Assembly: GCA_023386315.1 (NCBI GenBank)
Contig: JAEWJZ010000023.1
Location: forward strand, 89,045-153,044
DNA from: Bacillota bacterium
GTDB lineage: Bacteria > Bacillota > Clostridia > Lachnospirales > Lachnospiraceae
Length of the DNA: 64,000 nt
Reading direction: 5' to 3'
Positions 1-7,844 of this stretch are shown piece after piece (positions within the stretch are counted from its first letter, which is position 1; each line of letters opens with the position of its first letter). The notes under the pieces were generated by a model, which worked only from the letters and a program-made list of their open reading frames with translations, was not told where the DNA came from and did no database searches. The translations under genes were made by a program, and so were the position numbers.

Positions 1-1244
1 CAACCGGCAATCTTGCATGTATCTGCAATGTTTTAAGAATTGCCATCAGCTACAACAGTTTTGATGTTCTGGAGGATGGTTATGGGATTAATTTAAGACC
101 GCTTTCCATGTTTGCGGCAAGAGTATACCGCAATGATTCATGCGATCGTTTTTCTCCCCAGATTCTTGATGAAAATATTTACGATGCTGTGGATCCGGGC
201 CTGGCAGCCAAGATGCATAAGGCAATTGCTGTGATTCAGTTTAAAGTAGAGGGGCAGATTATAAAGCGCCATCCGGAGTATGAAATGAATGACAGAATTT
301 TATTGGAATCCATTGATTACGGGAAGGGGACCGTAACTGTGGAAGGAAAAGAATATCCGCTTCTTGATGCTTCCTTCCCGACCATTGATCCTGAAAACCC
401 GCTGGCACTGAATGAAGAGGAAGAGGAGCTTTTGAGAACTCTGCAGCTGTCATTTCTGCATAATGAGCTGCTTCACCGCCATGTCCGTTTCCTCTATTCT
501 CATGGGAGCATGTATAAGTGCTATAATTCCAATCTTCTTTATCATGGCTGTATCCCCATGCGGGAAGATGGTACATTTGATGAACTTCTGATGGAAGGTG
601 CCTCCTATTCCGGGAAAGCGCTTATGGATTATGTTGATAATAAGGTCCAGAATGCCTATTTTCTTCCGGAGCATACTTTAGAGAGCAGGGATGCCAGGGA
701 TTTTATGTGGTATCTATGGTGCGGAGCCAAATCTCCGGTATATGGAAAAGGAAAGATGACAACCTTTGAGCATTATTTTATTGAAGACCATCAGACGCAC
801 ATGGAGCCGATGAATCCATATTACCGATTGAGTATAAAGGAAGAATACTGCGAAAAAATATTAAAAGAATTTGGACTTTGCGGAGAGAGCGCCCATATTA
901 TTAACGGCCATGTTCCGGTTAAGATAAAAGAAGGGGAATCTCCGGTAAAAGCAGGAGGAAGGCTTTTTCTTATAGACGGCGGGCTGTCGAAGGCATATCA
1001 GTCAAAAACAGGTATTGCAGGCTATACGCTGATCTATAACTCCAACCACCTGGCTTTAGCTGAACATAAGCCTTTTGATCCGGATAAGGAGAGTACACCA
1101 AAGGTTTCGGTTGTTGAGAACATGAAACACCGGGTGATGGTGGCCGATACGGATAAGGGAACGGAGCTGGCTGGAAGAATTGAGGATTTAAAGGAGCTGG
1201 TGGCAGCTTACAGGGAGGGAATCATGAAAGAACGGGTAGAGTAG
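1..1244 (+). CDS. fbp: Class III fructose-1,6-bisphosphatase, 5' truncated by window edge
   Basis: The frame is already open at base 3 and the first in-window Met (108) lies mid-protein, so only the C-terminal ~413 residues are present; the family is usually about 640-670 aa. The enzyme hydrolyses fructose-1,6-bisphosphate to fructose-6-phosphate in the cytoplasm (gluconeogenesis). Family recognition rests on the NLRPLSMFAARVYR-like stretch, the YSHGSMYK segment, GCIPMREDG, YLWCGAKSPVYGKGKMTTFE and the NGHVPVK / IDGGLSKAYQ metal-site regions typical of the Firmicutes class III (Pfam FBPase_2) enzymes. No clear terminator follows; the next gene has its own promoter. Confidence 0.93.
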   Translation, partial: TGNLACICNVLRIAISYNSFDVLEDGYGINLRPLSMFAARVYRNDSCDRFSPQILDENIYDAVDPGLAAKMHKAIAVIQFKVEGQIIKRHPEYEMNDRILLESIDYGKGTVTVEGKEYPLLDASFPTIDPENPLALNEEEEELLRTLQLSFLHNELLHRHVRFLYSHGSMYKCYNSNLLYHGCIPMREDGTFDELLMEGASYSGKALMDYVDNKVQNAYFLPEHTLESRDARDFMWYLWCGAKSPVYGKGKMTTFEHYFIEDHQTHMEPMNPYYRLSIKEEYCEKILKEFGLCGESAHIINGHVPVKIKEGESPVKAGGRLFLIDGGLSKAYQSKTGIAGYTLIYNSNHLALAEHKPFDPDKESTPKVSVVENMKHRVMVADTDKGTELAGRIEDLKELVAAYREGIMKERVE

Positions 1245-1289
1245 TCTGGCACATTATGAAAAATTAAGATTTTTTTCAGATAAGATTTC

Positions 1290-1318
1290 TTTACGGAACC
1301 CCTGTCAAATGGTAGAAT
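1290..1318 (+). promoter_or_regulatory. Sigma-A-like promoter for the HAAS/DUF1700 gene
   Basis: TTTACG (1290-1295), a 17-base spacer and TAGAAT (1313-1318) lie 37 bases before the start codon at 1355. Seen by eye only. Confidence 0.5.
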
Positions 1319-1354
1319 AGTCGAAAGTTACTTACTTTATTGAAGGAGGCTCAG

Positions 1355-1825
1355 ATGAGCAGACAGGAATTTTTACAGCGTTTAAGGGATACCCTGACAG
1401 GGGAAGTTTCCGGCAGCGTGGTTGAAGAAAATATCAGATATTACGAAGAATATATCCGTGGAGAAGTTTTGAAGGGCTCTTCGGAAGAAGCTGTTACCGA
1501 AGCGATCGGAGACCCGAGACTGATTGCCAAGACAATTATAGAGGCCAGTGAGAATGCAAAAGAAAGCAGCAGCGGCAGTTTTTACAGCTCCTTTTCCGGA
1601 AAGGATCAGAATGTTTATGAGAAACCCGGGCAGGAAAGACGGGGAATGCATTATTATGATTTAAGTAAATGGTATTGGAAGCTCCTTGGAGTCGTTGCAA
1701 TTATTCTTTTTTTCTTCCTCGCTGCAACAATCGTTACCGGTATTTTCAGCCTTCTGGCGCCTCTGATGGGACCGCTGCTTTTAGTTGGACTTATTTACTG
1801 GTTTATAAAAGGATTGAAACGATAA
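1355..1825 (+). CDS. HAAS/DUF1700-domain membrane protein
   Basis: 156 aa. I chose ATG 1355 because GAAGGAGG (1342-1349) sits five bases upstream; a TTG at 1340 would place the ribosome site inside the gene. Residues 1-70 form an alpha-helical HAAS-type domain (QEFLQRLRDTL, then VEENIRYYEEYI, then AIGDPRLIAKTII), followed by a Ser-rich linker and two hydrophobic segments at about residues 107-152. Relatives are often membrane-anchored partners of PadR-type regulators in Firmicutes, but no PadR gene is adjacent here. The biochemical role is unknown. Confidence 0.7.
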   Translation: MSRQEFLQRLRDTLTGEVSGSVVEENIRYYEEYIRGEVLKGSSEEAVTEAIGDPRLIAKTIIEASENAKESSSGSFYSSFSGKDQNVYEKPGQERRGMHYYDLSKWYWKLLGVVAIILFFFLAATIVTGIFSLLAPLMGPLLLVGLIYWFIKGLKR

Positions 1826-1842
1826 TGTCACTATTATGTAAC
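1826..1842 (+). promoter_or_regulatory. WalR-like direct repeat
   Basis: TGTCAC-N5-TGTAAC, starting right after the preceding stop codon. The published WalR (YycF) box is TGTWAH-N5-TGTWAH; one mismatch here. It lies upstream of the terminator at 1872, so its role for the NlpC/P60 gene is uncertain. Confidence 0.35.
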
Positions 1843-1857
1843 AATATAAATGGAATA

Positions 1858-1874
1858 TATTACAAAAATGTAAC
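1858..1874 (+). promoter_or_regulatory. WalR-like direct repeat, degenerate
   Basis: TATTAC-N5-TGTAAC, 32 bases (about three helical turns) after the first repeat. One half-site is perfect and the other has one mismatch to TGTWAH. It overlaps the start of the terminator stem. Confidence 0.25.
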
Positions 1875-1912
1875 GGCATTTATGACTGACAATGGTCATA
1901 AATGCCGTTTTT
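1872..1912 (+). terminator. Intrinsic terminator after the HAAS gene
   Basis: Perfect 15-bp stem (1872-1886 with 1895-1909) around an 8-base loop, followed by a short T run. It separates the HAAS gene from the NlpC/P60 promoter that starts three bases later. Confidence 0.8.
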
Positions 1913-1914
1913 GC

Positions 1915-1943
1915 TTGACAAATACTGAAAGAGAGGATATAAT
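1915..1943 (+). promoter_or_regulatory. Consensus sigma-A promoter for first NlpC/P60 gene
   Basis: TTGACA (1915-1920), 17-base spacer, TATAAT (1938-1943): a perfect match to the housekeeping consensus. The expected start site is about 1950, leaving a ~70-base leader before the ATG at 2021. Confidence 0.88.
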
Positions 1944-1949
1944 TCGAAA

Positions 1950-1966
1950 TGTAACAATTATGTAAC
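1950..1966 (+). promoter_or_regulatory. WalR-type box at the transcription start
   Basis: TGTAAC-N5-TGTAAC is an exact match to the WalR/YycF consensus TGTWAH-N5-TGTWAH. It overlaps the predicted +1 of a wall-hydrolase gene, the classic WalR target class in low-GC Gram-positives. Position over +1 would suit repression, but that is inference. Confidence 0.55.
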
Positions 1967-2020
1967 ATTTAAGTCAAATATTTGCGGTAGGAATTATCAT
2001 ACGCAGACAGGAGATTCAAT

Positions 2021-2713
2021 ATGAAATTCAGAATGTGGAAGGTCATGGGACTTTTAGGACTTTTAACTGCTTTAAATTTAAATTTCCAGACAGAGGCGAA
2101 AGCTGCGGAGATCACAGTAGAAACCAGTACAACACTCTATGCAAGACTGGACAAGCCTGTATCTGTCAGATTAACTGCAGGGGATGACGGGGCAGTTGTG
2201 ACCGCTGCTTTGGAAGGCCAGACCTGTGAGGTGATAGAACCTGAAAAGGATGGCTGGCTGAAGGTGAAAATGCCTGAGGGCGATGGATACATACGCAGTG
2301 ACTCTGCGACACTGATCGAAAAGACACAGGAAAAGGTGGACGAGTCTGCCAGGGAACGCAAAGAGGTTGTGGACTATGCTCTTCAGTTCGTGGGAGGACG
2401 TTATGTATACGGCGGTGTAAATCCCAACACAGGTGTGGACTGTTCCGGTTTTACCAGATATGTTCTGAAAAAGTCTGCAAATGTTGAGTTAGATCACAGT
2501 TCCAGGTCACAGTCGGGGGAAGGAAAAATCATAAGCTACGAACAGGCCCGTCCCGGAGATCTGGTATTTTATGGAAAAAACGGATCCATCAATCATGTTG
2601 CTTTGTATATGGGTGACGGTAAAGTAGTCCATGCATCCACCGAAAAAACAGGAATTATCGTAACAAACGTCATGTATCGCAAACCTGTGAAATTTGTCAG
2701 TGTTTTAAACTAA
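2021..2713 (+). CDS. Secreted SH3-NlpC/P60 peptidoglycan endopeptidase
   Basis: 230 aa, preceded by CAGGAGATT. An N-terminal signal peptide (about residues 1-29, cleavage near TEAKAAE) shows export. Residues ~31-100 form a bacterial SH3 domain for wall binding (GWLKVKMPEGDGYIRS). Residues ~113-230 are an NlpC/P60 papain-like domain with catalytic Cys141 (GVDCSGF), His192 (INHVALYMG) and a third polar residue at His204. The family cleaves gamma-D-Glu/diamino-acid bonds in stem peptides. It has a perfect sigma-A promoter and WalR-like box, and a paralogue immediately downstream, so it probably serves wall growth or turnover. Confidence 0.92.
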   Translation: MKFRMWKVMGLLGLLTALNLNFQTEAKAAEITVETSTTLYARLDKPVSVRLTAGDDGAVVTAALEGQTCEVIEPEKDGWLKVKMPEGDGYIRSDSATLIEKTQEKVDESARERKEVVDYALQFVGGRYVYGGVNPNTGVDCSGFTRYVLKKSANVELDHSSRSQSGEGKIISYEQARPGDLVFYGKNGSINHVALYMGDGKVVHASTEKTGIIVTNVMYRKPVKFVSVLN

Positions 2714-2747
2714 TATAATTTTAAATTCGTGCAGTTTTAAATAATAC

Positions 2748-2776
2748 TTGACGAAAAGATAAAATAAATGTATAAT
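2748..2776 (+). promoter_or_regulatory. Near-consensus sigma-A promoter for second NlpC/P60 gene
   Basis: TTGACG (2748-2753), 17-base spacer, TATAAT (2771-2776). A 15-base element downstream (2795-2809) matches the one after the first promoter (1956-1970) in 14 of 15 positions. Confidence 0.82.
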
Positions 2777-2845
2777 AACCGTAATGAAATTAATAATTAC
2801 GTAACATTTGAAACTCAAAAAGTAAAAATAGGAGCAGATTTCCCG

Positions 2846-3577
2846 ATGATAAACAAAGTATGGAAAACGTTAGGACTTATGGCTTTTTGTGGAACAATGA
2901 TCGTTACAGTTCCTTCAGATGTAAGAGCAGATGAGATATCTGGTCCAGGATTAAGTTTTGGAAACTATATGGTAACCGTAAATTCCGATCAGGTTACAAT
3001 CAGTAAAGATGAAGAGGGTACAGAACCCTTAATGAACGCTTCCAAAGGAACCGCCTTTGAAGTTGTGGAAGATATGGGAGATGGATATTTAAAGGTTAAG
3101 GTGAATGATACATATGGCTATTTGCCGGCGGAGGGAAGTGCCACTGTAACCGCAACCGATGAAGCGACGTTAAAAGCACTGGAAGAAAAAGCTCAGGCAC
3201 AGTCAACCGTTAATTTCAGACAAGGCATTGTTAATTATGCACTGCAGTTCGTAGGCGGACGTTATTCCTATGGCGGCAGTGATCCTCATACAGGAGTGGA
3301 TTGCTCCGGATTTACAAGATATGTGATGCAGCACGCAGCAGGCCTTTCCATCAGCCGTTCTTCAGGAGGACAGGCTACACAGGGAAGAGCAGTCAGTGCA
3401 GATCAGATGCGTCCAGGCGACCTGATTTTTTATGGAAGCGGAAGCTCCATCAATCATGTTGCCATGTACATCGGGAATGGACAAGTAGTACATTCCTCAA
3501 CTTACAGTACAGGTATTAAGACATCTCCGTGGAATTATCGGACACCTGTAAAAATTGTCAACGTGCTTGGCGATTAA
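2846..3577 (+). CDS. Secreted SH3-NlpC/P60 peptidoglycan endopeptidase, paralogue
   Basis: 243 aa. An in-frame ATG at 2768 overlaps the -10 box, so the start is ATG 2846, with TAGGAG upstream and a sensible signal peptide (MINKVWKTLGL...VRADE). Layout as in the neighbour: signal peptide ~1-28, SH3 domain ~40-105, NlpC/P60 domain ~124-243 with Cys153 (GVDCSGF), His204 (INHVAMYIG) and His216. The Ala/Glu-rich linker near residues 105-122 is longer than in the first copy. The two genes look like a tandem duplication with separate promoters, which may allow different expression. Confidence 0.92.
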   Translation: MINKVWKTLGLMAFCGTMIVTVPSDVRADEISGPGLSFGNYMVTVNSDQVTISKDEEGTEPLMNASKGTAFEVVEDMGDGYLKVKVNDTYGYLPAEGSATVTATDEATLKALEEKAQAQSTVNFRQGIVNYALQFVGGRYSYGGSDPHTGVDCSGFTRYVMQHAAGLSISRSSGGQATQGRAVSADQMRPGDLIFYGSGSSINHVAMYIGNGQVVHSSTYSTGIKTSPWNYRTPVKIVNVLGD

Positions 3578-3615
3578 TGAAATAGCGGATTACCGGATTT
3601 TGGAAAGGGATATAG

Positions 3616-3653
3616 GGCCTTCGGCATGGGATTGCCGGAGGTCTTTTGTTTTG
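3616..3653 (+). terminator. Intrinsic terminator after second NlpC/P60 gene
   Basis: 11-bp GC-rich stem (3616-3626 with 3633-3643, two G-T pairs), 6-base loop, then TTTTGTTTT. Confidence 0.75.
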
Positions 3654-3999
3654 TGTGCCAGGCGGGCACACGTTCCAACGCAATGTCATTAACTTTAGAG
3701 ATAACCATCAGGGAGATTGGAAGAGATTACTTCCTTGACGAATCAAGCAAGTAATTGCATAGGTTTCATGTCAAAGAGAAGCAACCGTAATAGGGGAGCT
3801 ATTCGGCTGCTTCTGAGGGGAGTATAAATAATTAATAAGGATGAGGAATAATATTCCTCAAGTAAATTATAATATAGGCTATGTAAAAATGCAAAGTTAT
3901 TTTAAAAACAAATTTAAAAAAAGAATTTTCCAAAACAAAAAAATAAGTATATTATGCCGGATATTCGCCATACTACACCGTGTAACAAAAAACACCCAC
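3654..3999. other. Gene-poor spacer with one strong hairpin
   Basis: No convincing coding frame on either strand. The one clear structure is an imperfect long hairpin at 3777-3814 (AGAAGCA...TGCTTCT outer stem, CCG/CGG and AATAG/CTATT inner stems, GGGAG loop). It lacks a T run, so it is not a standard terminator. The last ~120 bases are A/T-rich and may hold the promoter of the Asn/Gln-rich gene, but no box is convincing. Confidence 0.5.
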
Positions 4000-4012
4000 A
4001 GGAGGTATGAAA

Positions 4013-4294
4013 ATGTCTAATAATAATTATAATGACAGCTACAACGATATGGATAATTCTACAAGGAATTACCACACATCAAGCCAGAACAACAACCAGA
4101 ACAACAACCAGAACAACAACCAGAACAACAGCCAGAACAATAACCAGAACAACAGCCGGAACAACAGTCAAAACAATAATCAGAACAACAGCCGTAACAA
4201 CAGCCAGAACAAGATGCAGGATACAAACCGTAATTGCAGCCGTGATTCCAGCCGTGACTCCAGCCGCAACAACAACCAGAACAAATCTTTCTAA
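4013..4294 (+). CDS. Asn/Gln-rich low-complexity protein
   Basis: 93 aa. ATG 4013 is preferred over ATG 4007 because AGGAGG at 4000-4005 is then seven bases away. After MSNNNYNDSYND the protein is a run of NNQ/NNS/NNR units (residues ~25-70) and ends in a Cys/Ser/Arg-Asp tail (NCSRDSSRDSS). There is no signal peptide or known domain. A clear ribosome site in front and a strong terminator behind support a real gene. The composition is prion-like; a spore-coat or condensate role can be imagined but is not shown. Several shadow frames stay open here simply because of the repeat. Confidence 0.7.
   Translation: MSNNNYNDSYNDMDNSTRNYHTSSQNNNQNNNQNNNQNNSQNNNQNNSRNNSQNNNQNNSRNNSQNKMQDTNRNCSRDSSRDSSRNNNQNKSF
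4070..4230 (+). repeat. Short in-frame tandem repeats (AACAACCAG-type)
   Basis: Degenerate 9-12-base units rich in AAC and CAG codons encode the Asn-Asn-Gln runs. This sort of repeat readily expands or contracts by slippage, so the length may vary between strains. Confidence 0.75.
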
Positions 4295-4315
4295 TATCAG
4301 ACAATATTAAAAAAA

Positions 4316-4359
4316 GGCGTGGGAAAGAGACAACGGGGTCCTTTCCCGCGCTTTTTTTT
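4316..4359 (+). terminator. Intrinsic terminator after the Asn/Gln-rich gene
   Basis: 11-bp stem (4317-4327 with 4341-4351, one G-T pair) followed by eight T. Confidence 0.88.
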
Positions 4360-4418
4360 GCTTTTTCCCATTCTGAAAAATTCCGAATATATTATTACTA
4401 GAAAGGACAGGTGATAGT

Positions 4419-4727
4419 ATGTTCACGACAATACCGGTGTGGGAAGTCGATCAATATATAGAAAATAATGAAAATGTGATGCTCATAGACCTTCGAAGCC
4501 CGTATTCTTACCAAAGAGGGCATTTAAAAGGAGCAGTGAATCTTCCTTATGAGCAGTATGATATATGGAAAAAACAGCTGCCCAGAGAAAAACGTCTGAT
4601 CTTCTATTGTTCCAGAGGCGGACAAAGCATGATGGTATGCAGACATTTGGAGGCAATGGGCTTTCATGTGATCAATCTGGCTAATGGAATTGCCTATTAC
4701 AAGGGAAAATATATGGTACGTGGATAG
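4419..4727 (+). CDS. Single-domain rhodanese-like protein
   Basis: 102 aa, cytoplasmic, one rhodanese domain covering nearly all of the protein. The active-site loop is CSRGGQS with Cys64; the upstream LIDLRSPYSYQRGHLKGAVNLP block is the typical CH2A/B region. Such proteins carry persulfide sulfur on the cysteine for sulfur transfer or thiol chemistry; the acceptor is not evident here. The ribosome site is AAAGGACAGGTG. The gene stands alone between a terminator and a metallophosphoesterase gene. Confidence 0.88.
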   Translation: MFTTIPVWEVDQYIENNENVMLIDLRSPYSYQRGHLKGAVNLPYEQYDIWKKQLPREKRLIFYCSRGGQSMMVCRHLEAMGFHVINLANGIAYYKGKYMVRG

Positions 4728-4797
4728 GTATTCATTGACAGATATACCATTCAGGTCTTAAAATATACCTGATAACCAACAGAAGGAGAAAATACGT

Positions 4798-5346
4798 ATG
4801 AAATATATGATTGCTTCCGACATTCACGGCTCCGCTTATTATTGCAGGAAGCTGTTAGATGCATATAAAAATTCAGGAGCAGAGAGACTGATCCTCCTTG
4901 GAGATATTCTTTACCATGGACCGAGAAATGATCTTCCCAAAGAATATGCGCCCAAAGAGGTCATCTCCATGCTGAACAGCTATAAGGACCAGATTTACAA
5001 TGTGCGGGGAAACTGTGATACGGAAGTTGATCAGATGGTCCTGGAGTTCCCGGTCCTTTCTGATTACGCGTTGTTTGTGATTGACGGTCTTACTATTTAT
5101 GCCACTCACGGACATATCTACAATAAGGAACATCTTCTGCCGATGCAAAAGGGAGATATTCTGCTTCACGGACATACGCATATTCTGACTGCTGAAACCT
5201 CAGGAGATATCACCATACTGAATCCAGGCTCTGTTTCAATTCCAAAAGGAGGAAATCCGCCTACGTATGCGCTGCTTGAAGACCGGATTTTCCGGATAAT
5301 GGACTTTGAAGGTAATATTGTAAAAGAAATGAACTTAGGAGATTAA
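4798..5346 (+). CDS. YfcE-family metallophosphoesterase
   Basis: 182 aa, the family length, with AGAAGGAG upstream. Metal-binding motifs are in order: SDIHG (residues 8-12), GDILYHG, GNCD, THGH and GHTH, all of the calcineurin-like two-metal phosphodiesterase fold. E. coli YfcE hydrolyses artificial phosphodiesters; the natural substrate is not known. The gene sits one base before a methyltransferase gene and is probably cotranscribed with it. Confidence 0.9.
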   Translation: MKYMIASDIHGSAYYCRKLLDAYKNSGAERLILLGDILYHGPRNDLPKEYAPKEVISMLNSYKDQIYNVRGNCDTEVDQMVLEFPVLSDYALFVIDGLTIYATHGHIYNKEHLLPMQKGDILLHGHTHILTAETSGDITILNPGSVSIPKGGNPPTYALLEDRIFRIMDFEGNIVKEMNLGD

Positions 5347-5347
5347 T

Positions 5348-6517
5348 GTGAAAAAAACATATGAACTGATTGCACCCTGCCATTTTGGTATGGAAGCGGT
5401 ATTAAAAAAAGAAATTACAGAACTTGGTTACGATATTACTTTAGTGGAAGACGGAAGAGTGACCTTTCTGGGTGATGATGAGGCAATTTGCCGTGCCAAT
5501 GTATTTTTAAGAACTGCTGAACGGGTTCTTTTAAAAGCAGGAAGCTTCCATGCCGAGTCCTTTGAAGAGCTTTTTCAGGCGACTAAGATAATTCCATGGG
5601 AAGAATATATCCCTTCTGACGGAAAATTCTGGGTGGCAAAGGCCTCATCTATTAAGAGTAAGCTGTTCAGCCCTTCCGACATTCAGTCCATTATGAAGAA
5701 AGCCATGGTGGAACGAATGAAGGGCGCTTACAAAGTGGAGTGGTTTGAAGAGAATGGTGCAAGCTTTCCTCTTCGTGTTTTTCTGTATAAAGATGAGGTT
5801 ACCGTTGGGATTGATACGACGGGAGATTCCCTTCATAAAAGAGGTTACCGTACACTCACCAGCAAGGCTCCCATTACGGAAACCCTGGCTGCAGCGCTGA
5901 TCATGCTTACCCCATGGAACAAAGACAGGATTCTGGTGGATCCTTTTTGCGGAAGCGGTACGTTTGTCATTGAGGCGGCCATGATGGCAGCCAATATGGC
6001 TCCGGGAATGAACCGGTCCTTCTTATCAGAAGACTGGAAGAATATCATACCAAGAAAGTGCTGGTATGATACCATGGATGAAGCCAATGATCTGGTGATG
6101 AATGATGTTAAGGTGGACATACAGGGATATGATATTGATCCTGAAATTATAAAAGCAGCCAGAGCTAACGCAGAATCTGCAGGTGTGGACCATCTCATTC
6201 ATTTCCAGCAGCGGTCAGTCGATGCATTAAGCCACCCGAAAAAATACGGCTTTATTATCACCAATCCTCCTTATGGTGAGCGTATTGAGGAGAAGAAGAA
6301 TCTTCCGGAATTGTACCGTCAGATTGGAGAACGCTATGCCGCCCTTGATGCATGGTCTCTGTATATGATCACTGCGTACGAGGAGGCGGAAAGATATATC
6401 GGCAGAAAAGCAGATAAGAACCGAAAGATTTATAATGGAATGATGAAAACCTATTTCTATCAGTTTATGGGGCCGAAGCCTCCGAAAAGAAAAGCAGGAG
6501 ATGAGTTTGAAAAATAA
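5348..6517 (+). CDS. THUMP-domain RNA guanine-N2 methyltransferase (RlmL/YpsC-like)
   Basis: 389 aa, GTG start with AGGAG six bases upstream. Residues ~45-160 are a THUMP RNA-binding domain. Residues ~165-375 are a Rossmann methyltransferase with the SAM loop DPFCGSGT (~198-205) and the amino-methylase motif NPPYGER (306-312). The family (UPF0020, 23S rRNA or tRNA m2G) uses this NPPY loop for exocyclic-amine methylation. The exact RNA target cannot be told from sequence. Its 3' end overlaps the next gene by 17 bases. Confidence 0.9.
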   Translation: MKKTYELIAPCHFGMEAVLKKEITELGYDITLVEDGRVTFLGDDEAICRANVFLRTAERVLLKAGSFHAESFEELFQATKIIPWEEYIPSDGKFWVAKASSIKSKLFSPSDIQSIMKKAMVERMKGAYKVEWFEENGASFPLRVFLYKDEVTVGIDTTGDSLHKRGYRTLTSKAPITETLAAALIMLTPWNKDRILVDPFCGSGTFVIEAAMMAANMAPGMNRSFLSEDWKNIIPRKCWYDTMDEANDLVMNDVKVDIQGYDIDPEIIKAARANAESAGVDHLIHFQQRSVDALSHPKKYGFIITNPPYGERIEEKKNLPELYRQIGERYAALDAWSLYMITAYEEAERYIGRKADKNRKIYNGMMKTYFYQFMGPKPPKRKAGDEFEK

Positions 6518-7820
6518 GACCCGGTTTGCCTTTTTTCTTGTTGTGCTGTGCGCAGCTGCCGTCTTAGGGGCGGATAAATTTGTTCCCTTACAGGCGGATA
6601 ATCCGTATATGGGACAGCTTCCAGCTGTCTATGACGGAAGGAAAAATGGCCGTGCCCCGGCAGTGAAAAATCAGGGATCTCTTGGTACCTGCTGGGCATT
6701 TGCATCTTTACAGGCGTTAGAAGCCAGACTATTACCGGAAGAATCCTTCAATTTTTCCGAAGATCATATGTCTTTAAATAATGGATTTCTCATCCCCCAG
6801 GAAGAGGGAGGGGAGTATACCATGTCAATGGCTTACCTCCTTTCCTGGCAGGGACCGGTACTGGAGACAGATGATCCATATGGGGACGGAATATCCCCAA
6901 AAGGACTGAAAGCGGTAAAACATGTTCAGGAGATCCAGATGATACCTGGGAAAGATTACGAAAAAATAAAGCGGGCAGTTCTCCGTTACGGAGGAGTTCA
7001 GAGTTCACTCTATACTGCTATGAATGGGGCTAAGAGCCAGTCAGCCAGCTATAATGAAGAGGCGTCCGCTTATTGTTACATAGGCTCTGAGCCGCCCAAT
7101 CACGATTCCGTGATTATCGGCTGGGATGATGGATTTTCCAGAGAGAATTTTAATGTCCCGGTGAATGGTGACGGAGCGTTTATCTGTATGAACAGCTGGG
7201 GAGATGGATTTGGTGACCAGGGCTTTTTTTATGTATCCTATTATGATTCCAACATCGGTATGAATAATATAGTGTATTCCGCAGTAGAGGATCCGGGCAG
7301 ATATGACAGGATCTATCAGTCGGATTTACGGGGCTGGGCAGGCCAGCTGGGGTATGGCAGCGACACAGTCTGGTTTTCCAATGTGTATGAGGCGGAAGAA
7401 TCCCAATATTTGAAGGCTGCCGGATTCTATGCGACTGCACCCCATACATCTTATGAGATTTACGCGGTGCATAAGACTGGAAAAGAATCTGACATTATAA
7501 ACGGCAATGAGTTTGACCGGAAAATTTTCCTTACAGACGGAGAGTTTGAGAATGCTGGTTACTATACCGTATCCTTTGACAAAAAGATGAAAAAAGAACT
7601 GAAATTAAAAAAGGGAGAGCGGTTTGCAGTCATTGTGAAAATTACCACTCCCGATACAGTTCACCCTGCAGCGATTGAGTATGATGCAGGAGACGGAAGA
7701 ACCTTTGTAGATTTATCTGATGGGGAGGGTTATATCAGTCCGGAAGGCAGAGTGTGGGAGAGAGTGGAAGAAAAACAGAACTGCAATTTGTGTCTGAAGG
7801 CGTATACGGCTGCTCAATAG
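6501..7820 (+). CDS. Exported C1A papain-family cysteine protease with C-terminal lectin-like domain
   Basis: 439 aa. ATG 6501 directly abuts AGGAG; TTG 6507, seven residues of spacing better, is an equally likely start. An N-terminal hydrophobic segment (~8-23) directs export or anchors the protein. The papain triad is visible: Cys64 (LGTCWAF), His201 (NHDSVIIGWDD) and Asn231 (NSWG). Residues ~275-435 resemble the lectin-like domain often fused to clostridial C1 peptidases (repeated YSV/YTVSFDKK beta strands). Probably acts on extracellular peptides or surface proteins; target unknown. Confidence 0.88.
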   Translation: MSLKNKTRFAFFLVVLCAAAVLGADKFVPLQADNPYMGQLPAVYDGRKNGRAPAVKNQGSLGTCWAFASLQALEARLLPEESFNFSEDHMSLNNGFLIPQEEGGEYTMSMAYLLSWQGPVLETDDPYGDGISPKGLKAVKHVQEIQMIPGKDYEKIKRAVLRYGGVQSSLYTAMNGAKSQSASYNEEASAYCYIGSEPPNHDSVIIGWDDGFSRENFNVPVNGDGAFICMNSWGDGFGDQGFFYVSYYDSNIGMNNIVYSAVEDPGRYDRIYQSDLRGWAGQLGYGSDTVWFSNVYEAEESQYLKAAGFYATAPHTSYEIYAVHKTGKESDIINGNEFDRKIFLTDGEFENAGYYTVSFDKKMKKELKLKKGERFAVIVKITTPDTVHPAAIEYDAGDGRTFVDLSDGEGYISPEGRVWERVEEKQNCNLCLKAYTAAQ

Positions 7821-7844
7821 AAAAAGGTTTGAAGGAGAGAACAG

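Noticed and set aside
4070..4230. Possible CRISPR-like array
   Set aside because: Units are 9-12 bases, contiguous and in frame with a gene; no spacers.
4059..4304. Cys/Gly-rich frame on the minus strand and Thr/Arg-rich frame on the plus strand over the Asn/Gln repeat
   Set aside because: Both are by-products of the simple repeat; only the frame starting at 4013 has a ribosome site.
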